Source: Candidatus Nanopelagicales bacterium
GTDB lineage: Bacteria > Actinomycetota > Actinomycetes > S36-B12
Length of the DNA: 40,493 nucleotides
Direction of reading: 5' to 3'
Assembly (NCBI GenBank): GCA_030827125.1
Contig: JAURFD010000005.1
Location: 117,046 to 157,538, forward strand
Shown here piece by piece: positions 24,090-31,290 of the stretch (its first letter is position 1; each line of letters begins with the position of its first letter). The notes beneath the pieces were generated by a model. It made no database searches. It saw only the letters and a list, made by a program, of their open reading frames with translations, and was not told the origin of the DNA. A program made the translations under genes and the position numbers.

Positions 24090-25112
24090 CTACTCGGCGA
24101 AGGTCACCGATCCGCGCTCGGCGTCGTACGTCACCGTGAAGGCGGAGTACATCGCAGATCCGGCGTTGATGAGATTCGGCCCCTTGGGACTGACCTTGAC
24201 GGCGTTGAGGCCGAAGACCTTGCCCGCGTCGAAGTTCCACAAGTAGAACGCCGCGCCCGGCGCCCCCATCGACACCTCGGTGCCGGTGTCGAGCAACCCG
24301 ACGCGGTTGGTCGGCAGGCCCGCGAAGGCATCACCCTTGACGAACATGAACGGCGCCATGGAGTCGAAATACGTCGGCGCGCAGGTGCGGGCGAGGTCAC
24401 CGAACTGCCAGCAGACCGGTGCGGCCTTGTCATTCCAGTATTCACCACCGGTCGCAGAGACTCCCTGACTCGCCAGCGGGATAGTGGCGACTGCCTCGGA
24501 GGAGGGCAGCGCCCCGAGGACGAGTTCCCCGGTGCCGCCCGTGCGCAACGTGTTGGGGTGGAAGCGCAAACTCCAGTGGGCGCTGACGGCGCCGGGCAAC
24601 ACGGTGAGTGGATTGACAAGTTGCTGATCGGACAGGCCGATACCGAGGATGCCCTGGATGCCGGCCTGTGCGGCGGACTTGGTCCAGGAGTTGGACTTCA
24701 TCCACATGAAGTCAATAGGGAACTTCGCGTGGACCCCGGAGATGCTGAAGGGGGCGGTTCCGACCCGGCCGCTTAGCCGTTGGCCGTCGAACACCCAGCT
24801 GATCTTCTTCTTGGTGATGTTCACGCCGGCCGGGGTCTTCTTCCACGCACCCGGGAGCAGTCGCAGGCCGACGGAGCCGGTGTCGACCGCTACCCGGATC
24901 GGCTTGGAGTCGCCAATCGTGATGAGTGCCATCCCATAGAGTCCGCGCGTCTTGGGGGCCTGGATGAGATCGAGTGGGACCTCCACCAGGACCGGCTCAC
25001 CCGGAATGGCGGGGGCGACGGCAGTCGGGGCGGCGGTTGCGGCCGCCGGCACGAGGGCGAGGGCGGCGGCGGTTGCACCGATGAGGACCAGGCGAGCAGC
25101 GCGGAAGGTCAT
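24090..25112 (-). CDS. Secreted bilobal pepsin-like aspartic protease
   Basis: A 340-residue exported protein. A signal peptide (residues 1-28, ending TAA) is followed by two lobes that each carry an aspartic-protease motif: VAVDTGSVGLRLL (Asp77) and VGLLDTGTEVSM (Asp275). Other pepsin-like landmarks are GIQGILGIGL (about 151-160), GELVLGALP (195-203) and a C-terminal AFTVTYDAERGSVTFAE strand. Cysteines 234 and 244 may form a disulphide. The two-lobe order and spacing match family A1 (pepsin/shewasin) or the related DUF3443 group. Both aspartates are present, so activity is likely but unproven. ATG at 25112 lies 7 nt after TAGGGT and is leaderless. No propeptide is obvious. Confidence 0.72.
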   Translation of the reverse strand: MTFRAARLVLIGATAAALALVPAAATAAPTAVAPAIPGEPVLVEVPLDLIQAPKTRGLYGMALITIGDSKPIRVAVDTGSVGLRLLPGAWKKTPAGVNITKKKISWVFDGQRLSGRVGTAPFSISGVHAKFPIDFMWMKSNSWTKSAAQAGIQGILGIGLSDQQLVNPLTVLPGAVSAHWSLRFHPNTLRTGGTGELVLGALPSSEAVATIPLASQGVSATGGEYWNDKAAPVCWQFGDLARTCAPTYFDSMAPFMFVKGDAFAGLPTNRVGLLDTGTEVSMGAPGAAFYLWNFDAGKVFGLNAVKVSPKGPNLINAGSAMYSAFTVTYDAERGSVTFAE

Positions 25113-25119
25113 GTGCGTC

Positions 25120-25125
25120 ACCCTA
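25120..25125 (-). promoter_or_regulatory. Leaderless -10 (TAGGGT) of protease gene
   Basis: TAGGGT on the minus strand, 7 nt before the ATG at 25112. Confidence 0.5.
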
Positions 25126-25153
25126 CGGGGGTGTGTCCACCCAAGACCCCCGT
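25125..25153 (-). terminator. Hairpin after the 25171-25476 gene
   Basis: ACGGGGGT (25125-25132) pairs with ACCCCCGT (25146-25153) around a 13-nt loop, 18 nt after the stop of the small minus-strand gene and overlapping the protease promoter edge. It may insulate the two transcripts. Confidence 0.4.
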
Positions 25154-25170
25154 GCTGGCGCGGTAGCCGC

Positions 25171-25476
25171 CTAGTCCTTTGCGTAAATGTGGACGAGTTC
25201 CATGGCCTCGCGGATGGGCTCCTCAGTGAGATGAGGCTCGGCAAGCTCGCGGAACCGTACGAAGACACTCTCGTCCACGGCCTCCTCGGCCTCAAGGTCC
25301 GACTCGAAGATGCCGATTCCGCGAATCACCGCCCCGTCACGATCGCCGGTCACCAAAATCAAATCCTCGGTGGGATTCTCGTTGCCGAACTCGTCGGCGA
25401 ACTCGATATACGCGGCGAGGACCTCGTCATAGGACTCGGGTCGGACGAACATTGTGTACTCGATGACTGTGCTCAT
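25171..25476 (-). CDS. Hypothetical protein, 101 residues
   Basis: Not confidently recognised. The protein is acidic (many E and D), has no membrane segment, and alternates short strands and helices: TVIEYTMFVRPES, YDEVLAAYIEFADEFG, EDLILVTGDRDGAVIRGIGIFES, then a helix-rich C-terminus. This could be a small alpha/beta (ferredoxin-like or ABM-like) dimeric fold, but that is a guess from the pattern. ATG at 25476 is leaderless behind TACTGT. It is divergent from the patatin gene. Confidence 0.65.
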   Translation of the reverse strand: MSTVIEYTMFVRPESYDEVLAAYIEFADEFGNENPTEDLILVTGDRDGAVIRGIGIFESDLEAEEAVDESVFVRFRELAEPHLTEEPIREAMELVHIYAKD

Positions 25477-25483
25477 GTCGCGA

Positions 25484-25489
25484 ACAGTA
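25484..25489 (-). promoter_or_regulatory. Leaderless -10 (TACTGT) of 25171-25476 gene
   Basis: TACTGT on the minus strand is 7 nt before the ATG at 25476; no ribosome binding site is present. Confidence 0.45.
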
Positions 25490-25617
25490 GTGCCCCCGGG
25501 ATGTCGTCTCACGGCGTACCGAATTCGAGGCTGAAAACGGTATGGAGTGAGACGGATCGGCTGGCAGTGCCCGCGGTCGCCGCGATCCGGGCGAGGGTTG
25601 TCGCAGCGGTTCGTGAG

Positions 25618-25623
25618 TAGGGT
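25618..25623 (+). promoter_or_regulatory. Leaderless -10 (TAGGGT) of patatin gene
   Basis: TAGGGT is 6 nt before the ATG at 25630. The upstream region 25490-25617 is otherwise a non-coding divergent spacer in which I see nothing else. Confidence 0.5.
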
Positions 25624-25629
25624 TGACAC

Positions 25630-26544
25630 ATGATCGACGTCGCCCTCCCGCGTGACTTCGACGCTCGCTACGGCGCAGGTGTGGACCGGGCGCTGGTCCT
25701 CGGTGGGGGCGGAGTTTGGTTCGTCGCCTGGCAGACCGGTTTCCTTCGCCGACTCGGTGAACTCGACATCCACCTCGGCAATGCCGATCGATTCGTCGGG
25801 ACATCGGCGGGATCGATCGTCGCGAGCATCGTGTCCGGTGAGCGCCTGGCAGGGTTCGCCCGCACCGTCGACCTGCTGACCAAGGCCCCCAAGGTGCTCG
25901 ACCTCATCGCGCCGGCGGCCACCTTCGAACCCAGCCAGCAGCGGGCCCTTGACCTCTTCCGGCAGGCGCTTGGCAACGACGAAGCCACGCTGCGCCGCAT
26001 CGGGTACGCCGCGCTCGCAGCCCAGACGCCGTCGCGTGAGTCCACCGCGCGCAACCTCGCGCTCATCCTGCGCATGCGCCGATGGCCGTCGTCCCGCCTC
26101 CACATCACCTGTGTCGATGCCTACACCGGCGAACGCTGTGTCGTGACCGCGCAGCACGGCGTGCCGATCAACCGGGCGGCCGCCGCGAGCAGTGCGGTGC
26201 CGGGCATCTTCGCGCCCCAGCAGATCCTGGACCGTCGATGCATGGACGGCGGTGTCGCGGGGACCGGCGTCCATCTCGATGTCGTCGCGGGGGCGCGCAA
26301 GGCCGTCATCATCTCGCTGGTCGATGGAAGCGAGCAGTCGCTGCAGTGGGGTACGGCGACACCGGCGAGCATTCGGCAGGAGTACGACGACCTGCTGGCG
26401 ACCGGCACGGAGGCACTGCGCATCATCCCGGACGCCACCGTTCCGGAGGACGTGATGAATCCGGCCCTTGCCGCCGCCGCGGTCAATCACGGCGCGCGTC
26501 AAGCAGAGCGCATGGCCGGTGCAATCCGCTCCTTCTGGGCCTGA
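25630..26544 (+). CDS. Patatin-like phospholipase
   Basis: A 304-residue lipid acyl hydrolase. The glycine-rich oxyanion loop is LVLGGGGVWFVAWQTGFLRRL, the nucleophile VGTSAGSIVAS (Ser59), and the dyad aspartate is in CMDGGVAG (Asp206). The C-terminal part is helical and has no membrane anchor or signal, so it probably acts at the inner face of the membrane. The substrate is unknown. ATG at 25630 is leaderless. Its stop codon lies in the first copy of a 28-nt duplicated sequence shared with the end of the convergent methyltransferase. Confidence 0.88.
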   Translation: MIDVALPRDFDARYGAGVDRALVLGGGGVWFVAWQTGFLRRLGELDIHLGNADRFVGTSAGSIVASIVSGERLAGFARTVDLLTKAPKVLDLIAPAATFEPSQQRALDLFRQALGNDEATLRRIGYAALAAQTPSRESTARNLALILRMRRWPSSRLHITCVDAYTGERCVVTAQHGVPINRAAAASSAVPGIFAPQQILDRRCMDGGVAGTGVHLDVVAGARKAVIISLVDGSEQSLQWGTATPASIRQEYDDLLATGTEALRIIPDATVPEDVMNPALAAAAVNHGARQAERMAGAIRSFWA

Positions 26545-26597
26545 CCCGCGGGCTTTAGCGTCGGCGGACCTGATCCGCGGGCTTTAGCGGCGGCGGG
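26541..26597. repeat. 28-nt tandem duplication at a convergent junction
   Basis: Two copies with 29-nt period (26541-26568 and 26570-26597), sharing CCGCGGGCTTTAGCG and differing at a few positions. Copy 1 carries the patatin TGA; copy 2 carries the TAA of the minus-strand methyltransferase. It looks like a local duplication. Confidence 0.75.
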
Positions 26598-27192
26598 CAG
26601 TCGTCCAGAGGTACTGCTGGGTGTCGCCGTCGGGTCGCACGTGGTCAGCGATCTCGCTGCCAAGGCGTTCGAAGTCCTCGCCAAGTAGCGCCGTGACTGC
26701 CTCGTCGCTGTAGCGCCGCACCGGGAGCCCCGCACACATCTGTGGCCCCTCCGGCCCGAAGACGCCCATGATGGCGATCGATCCTGGATGCGTGCCCGCG
26801 AGCAACGTCGTGCGATAGCGCTCAACGTCGGCTTGATCGAGGAGGAAGTGCAGGACCGCCCGGTCGTGCCAGACGTCGTACTGCCGAGGGGGTGACCAGG
26901 TCAGCAGGTCAGCCTCGATCCAGGTCACATGCCCTGCTGCCGCGCCGAGCCGGCCACGCGCAATCGCCAAACCGACGGGGGAGTGGTCCACGCAGGTGAT
27001 GTCGGTGAAGCCGAGGGCGGTCAGGTCGTCGACCAGCACGCTGGCTCCCGCGCCGACGTCGACGAGGGACGCTTCGCTTGGCACGTTGAGGGCTTGCAGG
27101 AGCCGGACGCTCATCGACGCCTCGGCTTGGTACCAGCCACGCGTCGTGTCGCCAGCCTCATACGCGGTGTTCCAGTGCAGCGGAGTCGACAT
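26584..27192 (-). CDS. Class I SAM-dependent methyltransferase
   Basis: A 202-residue methyltransferase. Motif I is SLVDVGAGASVLVDDL (about 42-57), followed by the acidic strand-2 end CVDHSPVGLAIARGRL, then EADLLTW and the motif IV region YDVWHDRAVLHFLLDQADVERY, a pattern common in thiopurine/Tellurite-resistance-like methyltransferases. The substrate is unknown. ATG at 27192 sits in GTGATG, with AAGGAAAGGACAGG upstream, so this is a leadered start. It follows the VOC-fusion gene by 27 nt on the same strand and may be in one operon with it. Confidence 0.8.
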   Translation of the reverse strand: MSTPLHWNTAYEAGDTTRGWYQAEASMSVRLLQALNVPSEASLVDVGAGASVLVDDLTALGFTDITCVDHSPVGLAIARGRLGAAAGHVTWIEADLLTWSPPRQYDVWHDRAVLHFLLDQADVERYRTTLLAGTHPGSIAIMGVFGPEGPQMCAGLPVRRYSDEAVTALLGEDFERLGSEIADHVRPDGDTQQYLWTTARRR

Positions 27193-27219
27193 CACCTGTC
27201 CTTTCCTTCTTCGGACGGC

Positions 27220-28284
27220 CTATTCGATGGGAAGGGTGCCGAGGTCGTGTTCGATGACGTCGCGGTCCTCATCATCGAGGTCCACGGCAATTCGATAGGA
27301 CAGGTTGCGCTGCTCGCGTGCGGCATCCATGTCGCCGAGTACGGCGTACGCGCGGGCTAGCGCCTCGTGCGCCGACGCGGGTACGAAATCATCCACGCGC
27401 TCGGCATCGCAGATCGCGAGCGCGCGCTGAGCATGCTCAAGGGCCGCCGTGCCATCCCCGAGCACGGCGTAGGCGCGACTGCACTGCCACTCACCGATTG
27501 CCCACTGGGTGGGAGCGCCGACGCGACGCCAGTGCCACAGGCTTGCCTTCGCACACTGCACCATGGCGCCCGCCTGATCAGCATCCCGCTCGGTCAGGTC
27601 GAGCAGCCGCCATGTCGCGTGGAAGAGATCCATAGCGATCTGACGTTCGCGGTCCAGTGACGGCTCACCGAGGCCATCGGAGGCGAGGAATTGCGAGCCC
27701 TCGGGCGTCTGGAAGGCGGCGATCATGCCGGCGCCCAGATCGGCCTGCACGGTGACCGGGCCGACGAAGTCCAGGGAGTCCAGGAGCGCACGCACGCGTG
27801 CCGCATCCGGATGGAGCAGCGTCAGGGAGATGAACTGCAGCGGCGAGGCGGGAAGGCAGGGGGGAGCCACATCCCAACTAATAACTGACGGTGCCACACC
27901 ATCGAGCCGTAGACGGCCATCCGCGGGGATGCCGATCCGCCAGGTGAGGTCCCCACGCTGCATCGGCGTCATTTGGCCGAGGTCTTCACTGGGTGAGATG
28001 CGTGTGAAGTCTGGCGTGCGCACGACCCAGTGATGCAGCGCCGCTGGTCCACCAAACTCGTCGAGACCGAACCACCGCGGTCGATCCGGTCCCACCGCAC
28101 GCGGGTCGGTAGCGATGGCTTCGAGGTAGGTTCCTTCCCCGGTCGAGACGACCTGATTGTGCGTGCCCATACGCGGATGCTGGCCACCGCCGATCGGGCT
28201 CACCCCGAGGGCTGAGGAGATCGCCGCCGAGGCCTCCGCCAGCGTCGAACCTGCAACGACGAGGTGGTCCAAGACGCTGGGCAT
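27220..28284 (-). CDS. VOC (glyoxalase_3-like) domain fused to helical repeat domain
   Basis: A 354-residue two-domain protein. Residues 1-205 are a glyoxalase_3-like VOC domain: LDHLVVAGSTLAEASAAISSALGV, GGGQHPRMGTHNQVVSTGEGTYLEAIA, and a second half with FISLTLLHPDAARVRALLDSL. Residues about 208-354 are an all-helical region that reads like a stand-alone conserved protein with TPR-like helices: RQIAMDLFHATWRLLDLTERD, WRRVGAPTQWAIGEWQCSRAYAVLGDGTAALEHAQRAL, DFVPASAHEALARAYAVLGDMDAAREQRNLSY. Both units are normally found separately. The function is unknown. ATG at 28284 is leaderless behind TACTGT. Confidence 0.75.
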   Translation of the reverse strand: MPSVLDHLVVAGSTLAEASAAISSALGVSPIGGGQHPRMGTHNQVVSTGEGTYLEAIATDPRAVGPDRPRWFGLDEFGGPAALHHWVVRTPDFTRISPSEDLGQMTPMQRGDLTWRIGIPADGRLRLDGVAPSVISWDVAPPCLPASPLQFISLTLLHPDAARVRALLDSLDFVGPVTVQADLGAGMIAAFQTPEGSQFLASDGLGEPSLDRERQIAMDLFHATWRLLDLTERDADQAGAMVQCAKASLWHWRRVGAPTQWAIGEWQCSRAYAVLGDGTAALEHAQRALAICDAERVDDFVPASAHEALARAYAVLGDMDAAREQRNLSYRIAVDLDDEDRDVIEHDLGTLPIE

Positions 28285-28290
28285 GTCCGC

Positions 28291-28296
28291 ACAGTA
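28291..28296 (-). promoter_or_regulatory. Leaderless -10 (TACTGT) of VOC-fusion gene
   Basis: TACTGT on the minus strand is 6 nt before the ATG at 28284; the divergent exporter promoter lies 44 nt away. Confidence 0.45.
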
Positions 28297-28339
28297 CCGC
28301 TGGGTCGAACGGCGTGCGGCCGGCGTGCCGCGACCTGGT

Positions 28340-28345
28340 TACGCT
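28340..28345 (+). promoter_or_regulatory. Leaderless -10 (TACGCT) of TauE/SafE gene
   Basis: TACGCT is 6 nt before GTG at 28352, which is immediately followed by ATG. Confidence 0.45.
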
Positions 28346-28351
28346 CGCCGG

Positions 28352-29176
28352 GTGATGTCCGCTTCGACCTCTCCACCACGCGCCGCGTCGGTCGGCGATC
28401 TCGGCGTGGGCGGGGGTGCGGGCCTGACCGGCGGGCTCTTTGGTGTCGGTGGCGGGCTGGTCCTCGTTCCCTATCTCGTGCTCGTCCGCCACTGGCCGCA
28501 GAAGCAGGCGCAGGCGACCTCCCTCGTCGCCGTCGCGATGTCGGCCGTCGCGGGGGCCGCGACCTATGCCGTCTTTGGATCGGTCGCCTGGCTTGCCTTC
28601 CCCTTCATCCTCGTCGGTGGTCTCGCGGGTGCCGTGATCGGCAGCGCCGTCGTACGACGACTGCAGCCGTGGGCCTTGCAGTTGGGCTTCTCGGTGGTCA
28701 TCGTGCTCACGGCTATCAAGGTGGCGTTGACGCCGGTGGCCGATGATGCGGTGGCGCAGGTGCCGGACCTCAACGGGTGGCTCGTGCTGGGCTACCTCGG
28801 CGCGGGTGTGGCCATGGGCGTGCTGTCCGCCCTTCTCGGGATCGGTGGCGGACTGGTGCTTGTGCCAATCCTGGTCACGCTCTTCGGCTACACCCCGCAT
28901 CTCGCGGCCGGTACGTCGCTGGCGGTGATGGTGCTCATCGCCCTCACGGGTGCCGCGCGACAGACGAAGCCGGGTTACACCCTGTGGCGGCGGGGGGTGG
29001 TCCTCGGCGCCGCCAGTGCCGTGGGGGCCTTCCTCGGTGCTCGGATCGCGCTCGTGCTCCCGATGCAGGTCCTGGTGTGGCTCTTCGCAGTCCTGCTCGC
29101 GGTCGTCGCGGTCCGCATGTTCCTGTCGGGGTGGCAGGGTCGAGTCAGCGCGCGACAGGCGGAGGTGTCTCCCTAG
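28352..29176 (+). CDS. TauE/SafE family exporter
   Basis: A 274-residue membrane protein with about eight hydrophobic helices in two halves, each beginning with the family signature G-x-G-G-G-L-V-L-V-P (LFGVGGGLVLVPYLV near residue 30 and LLGIGGGLVLVPILV near 165). The family exports or takes up sulfite, sulfoacetate and other organic anions; no substrate is indicated. GTG at 28352 (or the adjacent ATG) fits a leaderless start. It is divergent from the VOC-fusion gene. A second member of this family is encoded at 36266-37054 but the two are only distantly similar. Confidence 0.85.
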   Translation: MMSASTSPPRAASVGDLGVGGGAGLTGGLFGVGGGLVLVPYLVLVRHWPQKQAQATSLVAVAMSAVAGAATYAVFGSVAWLAFPFILVGGLAGAVIGSAVVRRLQPWALQLGFSVVIVLTAIKVALTPVADDAVAQVPDLNGWLVLGYLGAGVAMGVLSALLGIGGGLVLVPILVTLFGYTPHLAAGTSLAVMVLIALTGAARQTKPGYTLWRRGVVLGAASAVGAFLGARIALVLPMQVLVWLFAVLLAVVAVRMFLSGWQGRVSARQAEVSP

Positions 29177-29313
29177 CGAGAGTGTCGACCTACTGGGGAC
29201 AGTGGACCTTCATCCCCTGTTTGCCTGCTTCGGGAAATGTGCACAGTCTGACCCGATGAATTTCTCCAATTCGACGGTTTACGGAGACCCGTTCGTGGGG
29301 TTACCGTTGCCTC

Positions 29314-29351
29314 GGCCCCTCGCAGGATCCCCCCCGAACCGGCGAGGGGCC
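29314..29351 (+). terminator. GC-rich hairpin, likely terminator
   Basis: GGCCCCTCGC (29314-29323) and GCGAGGGGCC (29342-29351) are a perfect 10-bp stem with an 18-nt loop, followed on the plus strand by TT. It lies between the TauE gene and the convergent PucR gene. The rest of 29177-29313 has no convincing coding sequence. Confidence 0.55.
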
Positions 29352-29365
29352 TTCACCTGTCCGCG

Positions 29366-30541
29366 CTATGCCCCAAATCGCGCGCGGAGAAGATCTAACT
29401 CGACGAGAAGCCGATCCTCACGATCCTCGAGGTCGATGTTGAGAATGTCGGAGATCTTGGCCAGTCGGTACCGGAACGTATTCGGATGGACGTGCACCTG
29501 CCGCGCGGCCTCACTGATATTGCCGTTGCTGGCGAAGTAGGCATCAAGGATTCCAACGGCTTCGTCCCGATCGGCAGCTTCGAGTGCACTGAGGCCGTGA
29601 AGGGGGCCGTCGAAGGGTTCATGCATCCCGGAGAGCATCTCGGCAACCTTCATGAGGGCCAGTTTGGCGCGCAGGGTGCGGGTGCTTCCCACCTGGCGCC
29701 CGGGTGTCTTCTGCAAGTAGGCGATGACGGAGTCTGCGTCCCGCCGTGAGGCGATCGCGTGACCGAGTCGTCGACCGACACGTCCCCCTCCCACGAGGAG
29801 CCGCGAGTCGGCGCGCGCGAACTCCTCGCCGAACTCGCGCGAGGAGTTCTGCACATCATCACCGTAGAAGACGACGTAGATGCGGTCCGTCTCGTGCATG
29901 ACCAGGCTCGGTGTCGGGACCGCGGCGGTGAGAGCGGGAAGCACTCGCTCGACCTGCTGCCGAAGGTCAGCATCATGACCGTGGTGAACGGCGACCACGC
30001 GCACGGGGCATTCCTGCGGTACACCGAGGTATTGGGCGAGGAGGTACTCGTCGTGGCTGCCGGCGAGAAGGAGCGAGACGAAGCGCTCGCGTTGGCGGCG
30101 CCGCAGATCCTCTTGGACCTGGAAGAGCAATGATGCCTGCTTCGCCGCTGCCGACATCATCTCCTCGGTGTCCGGATGCAGCGGTCCAGCGGACTCGGCG
30201 GCCCAGATGCTCCCGACCAGGACCCCGAGGACGCGGACCGCCGACACCACGCGGCGCTCTTGCACACCGGGAATCGGATCGACCGAGAAGACCTCGTCGC
30301 CCGCCGCCAACCGACGACTCGTTTCGAGAAGGACCTGCGTCTCGGCGTGCTCATCGGGCACGGCGCGCTGCAGGATGATGGCTTCGCGCCCCTTGTCAAT
30401 CGTCTGATTGAGAGTGGAGTGGGCCACCAAGCCCCAGGAGGCATCGTGGACGAGGATCGGACCGCCGACCTGCCAGGCGAGGCGGTTGCAGAAGGCGAAA
30501 ATGTCATCGAGCGGAGCTTCGATGACCTGGCCAGCGTTCAC
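29366..30541 (-). CDS. PucR family transcriptional regulator
   Basis: A 391-residue cytosolic regulator. The N-terminal two-thirds contain a GAF-like sensor region (LVHDASWGLVAHSTLNQ, VVSAVRVLGVLVGSIWAAE) and a GGDEF-like spacer (LVMHETDRIYVVFYGDDVQ). The C-terminal PucR helix-turn-helix is canonical: LDAYFASNGNISEAARQVHVHPNTFRYRLAKISDIL. The upstream frame has only TTG starts; GTG at 30541 has GAGGGAG at good distance and was chosen. Family members respond to small metabolites, often purines, and usually act on an adjacent operon, but no obvious target gene lies next to it. Confidence 0.87.
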   Translation of the reverse strand: MNAGQVIEAPLDDIFAFCNRLAWQVGGPILVHDASWGLVAHSTLNQTIDKGREAIILQRAVPDEHAETQVLLETSRRLAAGDEVFSVDPIPGVQERRVVSAVRVLGVLVGSIWAAESAGPLHPDTEEMMSAAAKQASLLFQVQEDLRRRQRERFVSLLLAGSHDEYLLAQYLGVPQECPVRVVAVHHGHDADLRQQVERVLPALTAAVPTPSLVMHETDRIYVVFYGDDVQNSSREFGEEFARADSRLLVGGGRVGRRLGHAIASRRDADSVIAYLQKTPGRQVGSTRTLRAKLALMKVAEMLSGMHEPFDGPLHGLSALEAADRDEAVGILDAYFASNGNISEAARQVHVHPNTFRYRLAKISDILNIDLEDREDRLLVELDLLRARFGA

Positions 30542-30626
30542 AGTGTCTCCCTCGCCACAACTTGGCAACAACTGCAGGGTACGACGTGAGCACTGGGACA
30601 GTCAGCCCAGTCAGTCGGGAACGGCC

Positions 30627-31277
30627 TCACCCGCGCATGATCCGCTCGGCGAAGTCGGCAAAGGCTTTGCAGCCCTCCTTGGTCATGCTCCCGTCTGCAT
30701 TGAGCCAGTCGGGATTCGTCATCGAGAGGGAATTCCAGCTGAAGATCCGCACGTTCGGATGGGTCTCGGCCAGACCAACGATGGCAGCGTTGGTCGACTG
30801 CTCGAAGGTGTAGCGCTCTGGGTCGTCAGGAATCTGAATTGTCGTGACGATGACGAGTCGATCCGGGCCCAGGACCTCCATGAGTTGCTCCAACTCGGCA
30901 GCGCTGGCCCCGCCGTTGGCGCCGATATGCACAAGGACGCCGCCGGGAATCGAATCCTCCATGGTGGCGAGGTCGGCAATGGCGTCGCTGATGCGTCGCT
31001 CGGACTTGGCGTCTACGGCGAAGTCGAGCTTCTTGAGGCACTTCTTTACACTGACCAACACGTAGTCGCCGTAGGCAAGCGCGGGGCCGTCATAGGGCGG
31101 TCGCGACGTGGGGATGGGCTCCGGTGTCGGGGTCGGCGTGGGCGTGCTGACGACCACGGCCTCGGGTTCGTCGGAAAAGAACCAGGGGCCGTCCGGGACC
31201 AGGACGGCGGTCCAGATGCCCATGGTGAACGCCGCAAGCATGGCCACGACGATGCCGAGGCTCTTGACCCAGGTCAT
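30627..31277 (-). CDS. Membrane-anchored SGNH-like protein lacking Ser/His
   Basis: A 216-residue protein with an N-terminal membrane anchor (residues 5-27), a Thr-Pro repeat linker (44-60) and an extracytoplasmic domain matching the SGNH domain fused to OatA-type acyltransferases. Landmarks are ALAYGDYVLVSVKK (residues 66-79), VLVHIGANGG (114-123) and NPDWLNADGSMTKEG (188-202). In active members block I reads GDS and block V DGxHL. Here Ser is Tyr72 and the His is absent, while Asn121 and Asp195 remain. It is therefore probably inactive or a binding protein. ATG at 31277 is leaderless behind TAAATT. It ends 11 codons' length from the DUF72 gene on the same strand. Confidence 0.7.
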   Translation of the reverse strand: MTWVKSLGIVVAMLAAFTMGIWTAVLVPDGPWFFSDEPEAVVVSTPTPTPTPEPIPTSRPPYDGPALAYGDYVLVSVKKCLKKLDFAVDAKSERRISDAIADLATMEDSIPGGVLVHIGANGGASAAELEQLMEVLGPDRLVIVTTIQIPDDPERYTFEQSTNAAIVGLAETHPNVRIFSWNSLSMTNPDWLNADGSMTKEGCKAFADFAERIMRG

Positions 31278-31284
31278 CTGCCGG

Positions 31285-31290
31285 AATTTA
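31285..31290 (-). promoter_or_regulatory. Leaderless -10 (TAAATT) of SGNH-like gene
   Basis: TAAATT on the minus strand is 7 nt before the ATG at 31277. It overlaps the DUF72 stop region. Confidence 0.4.
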
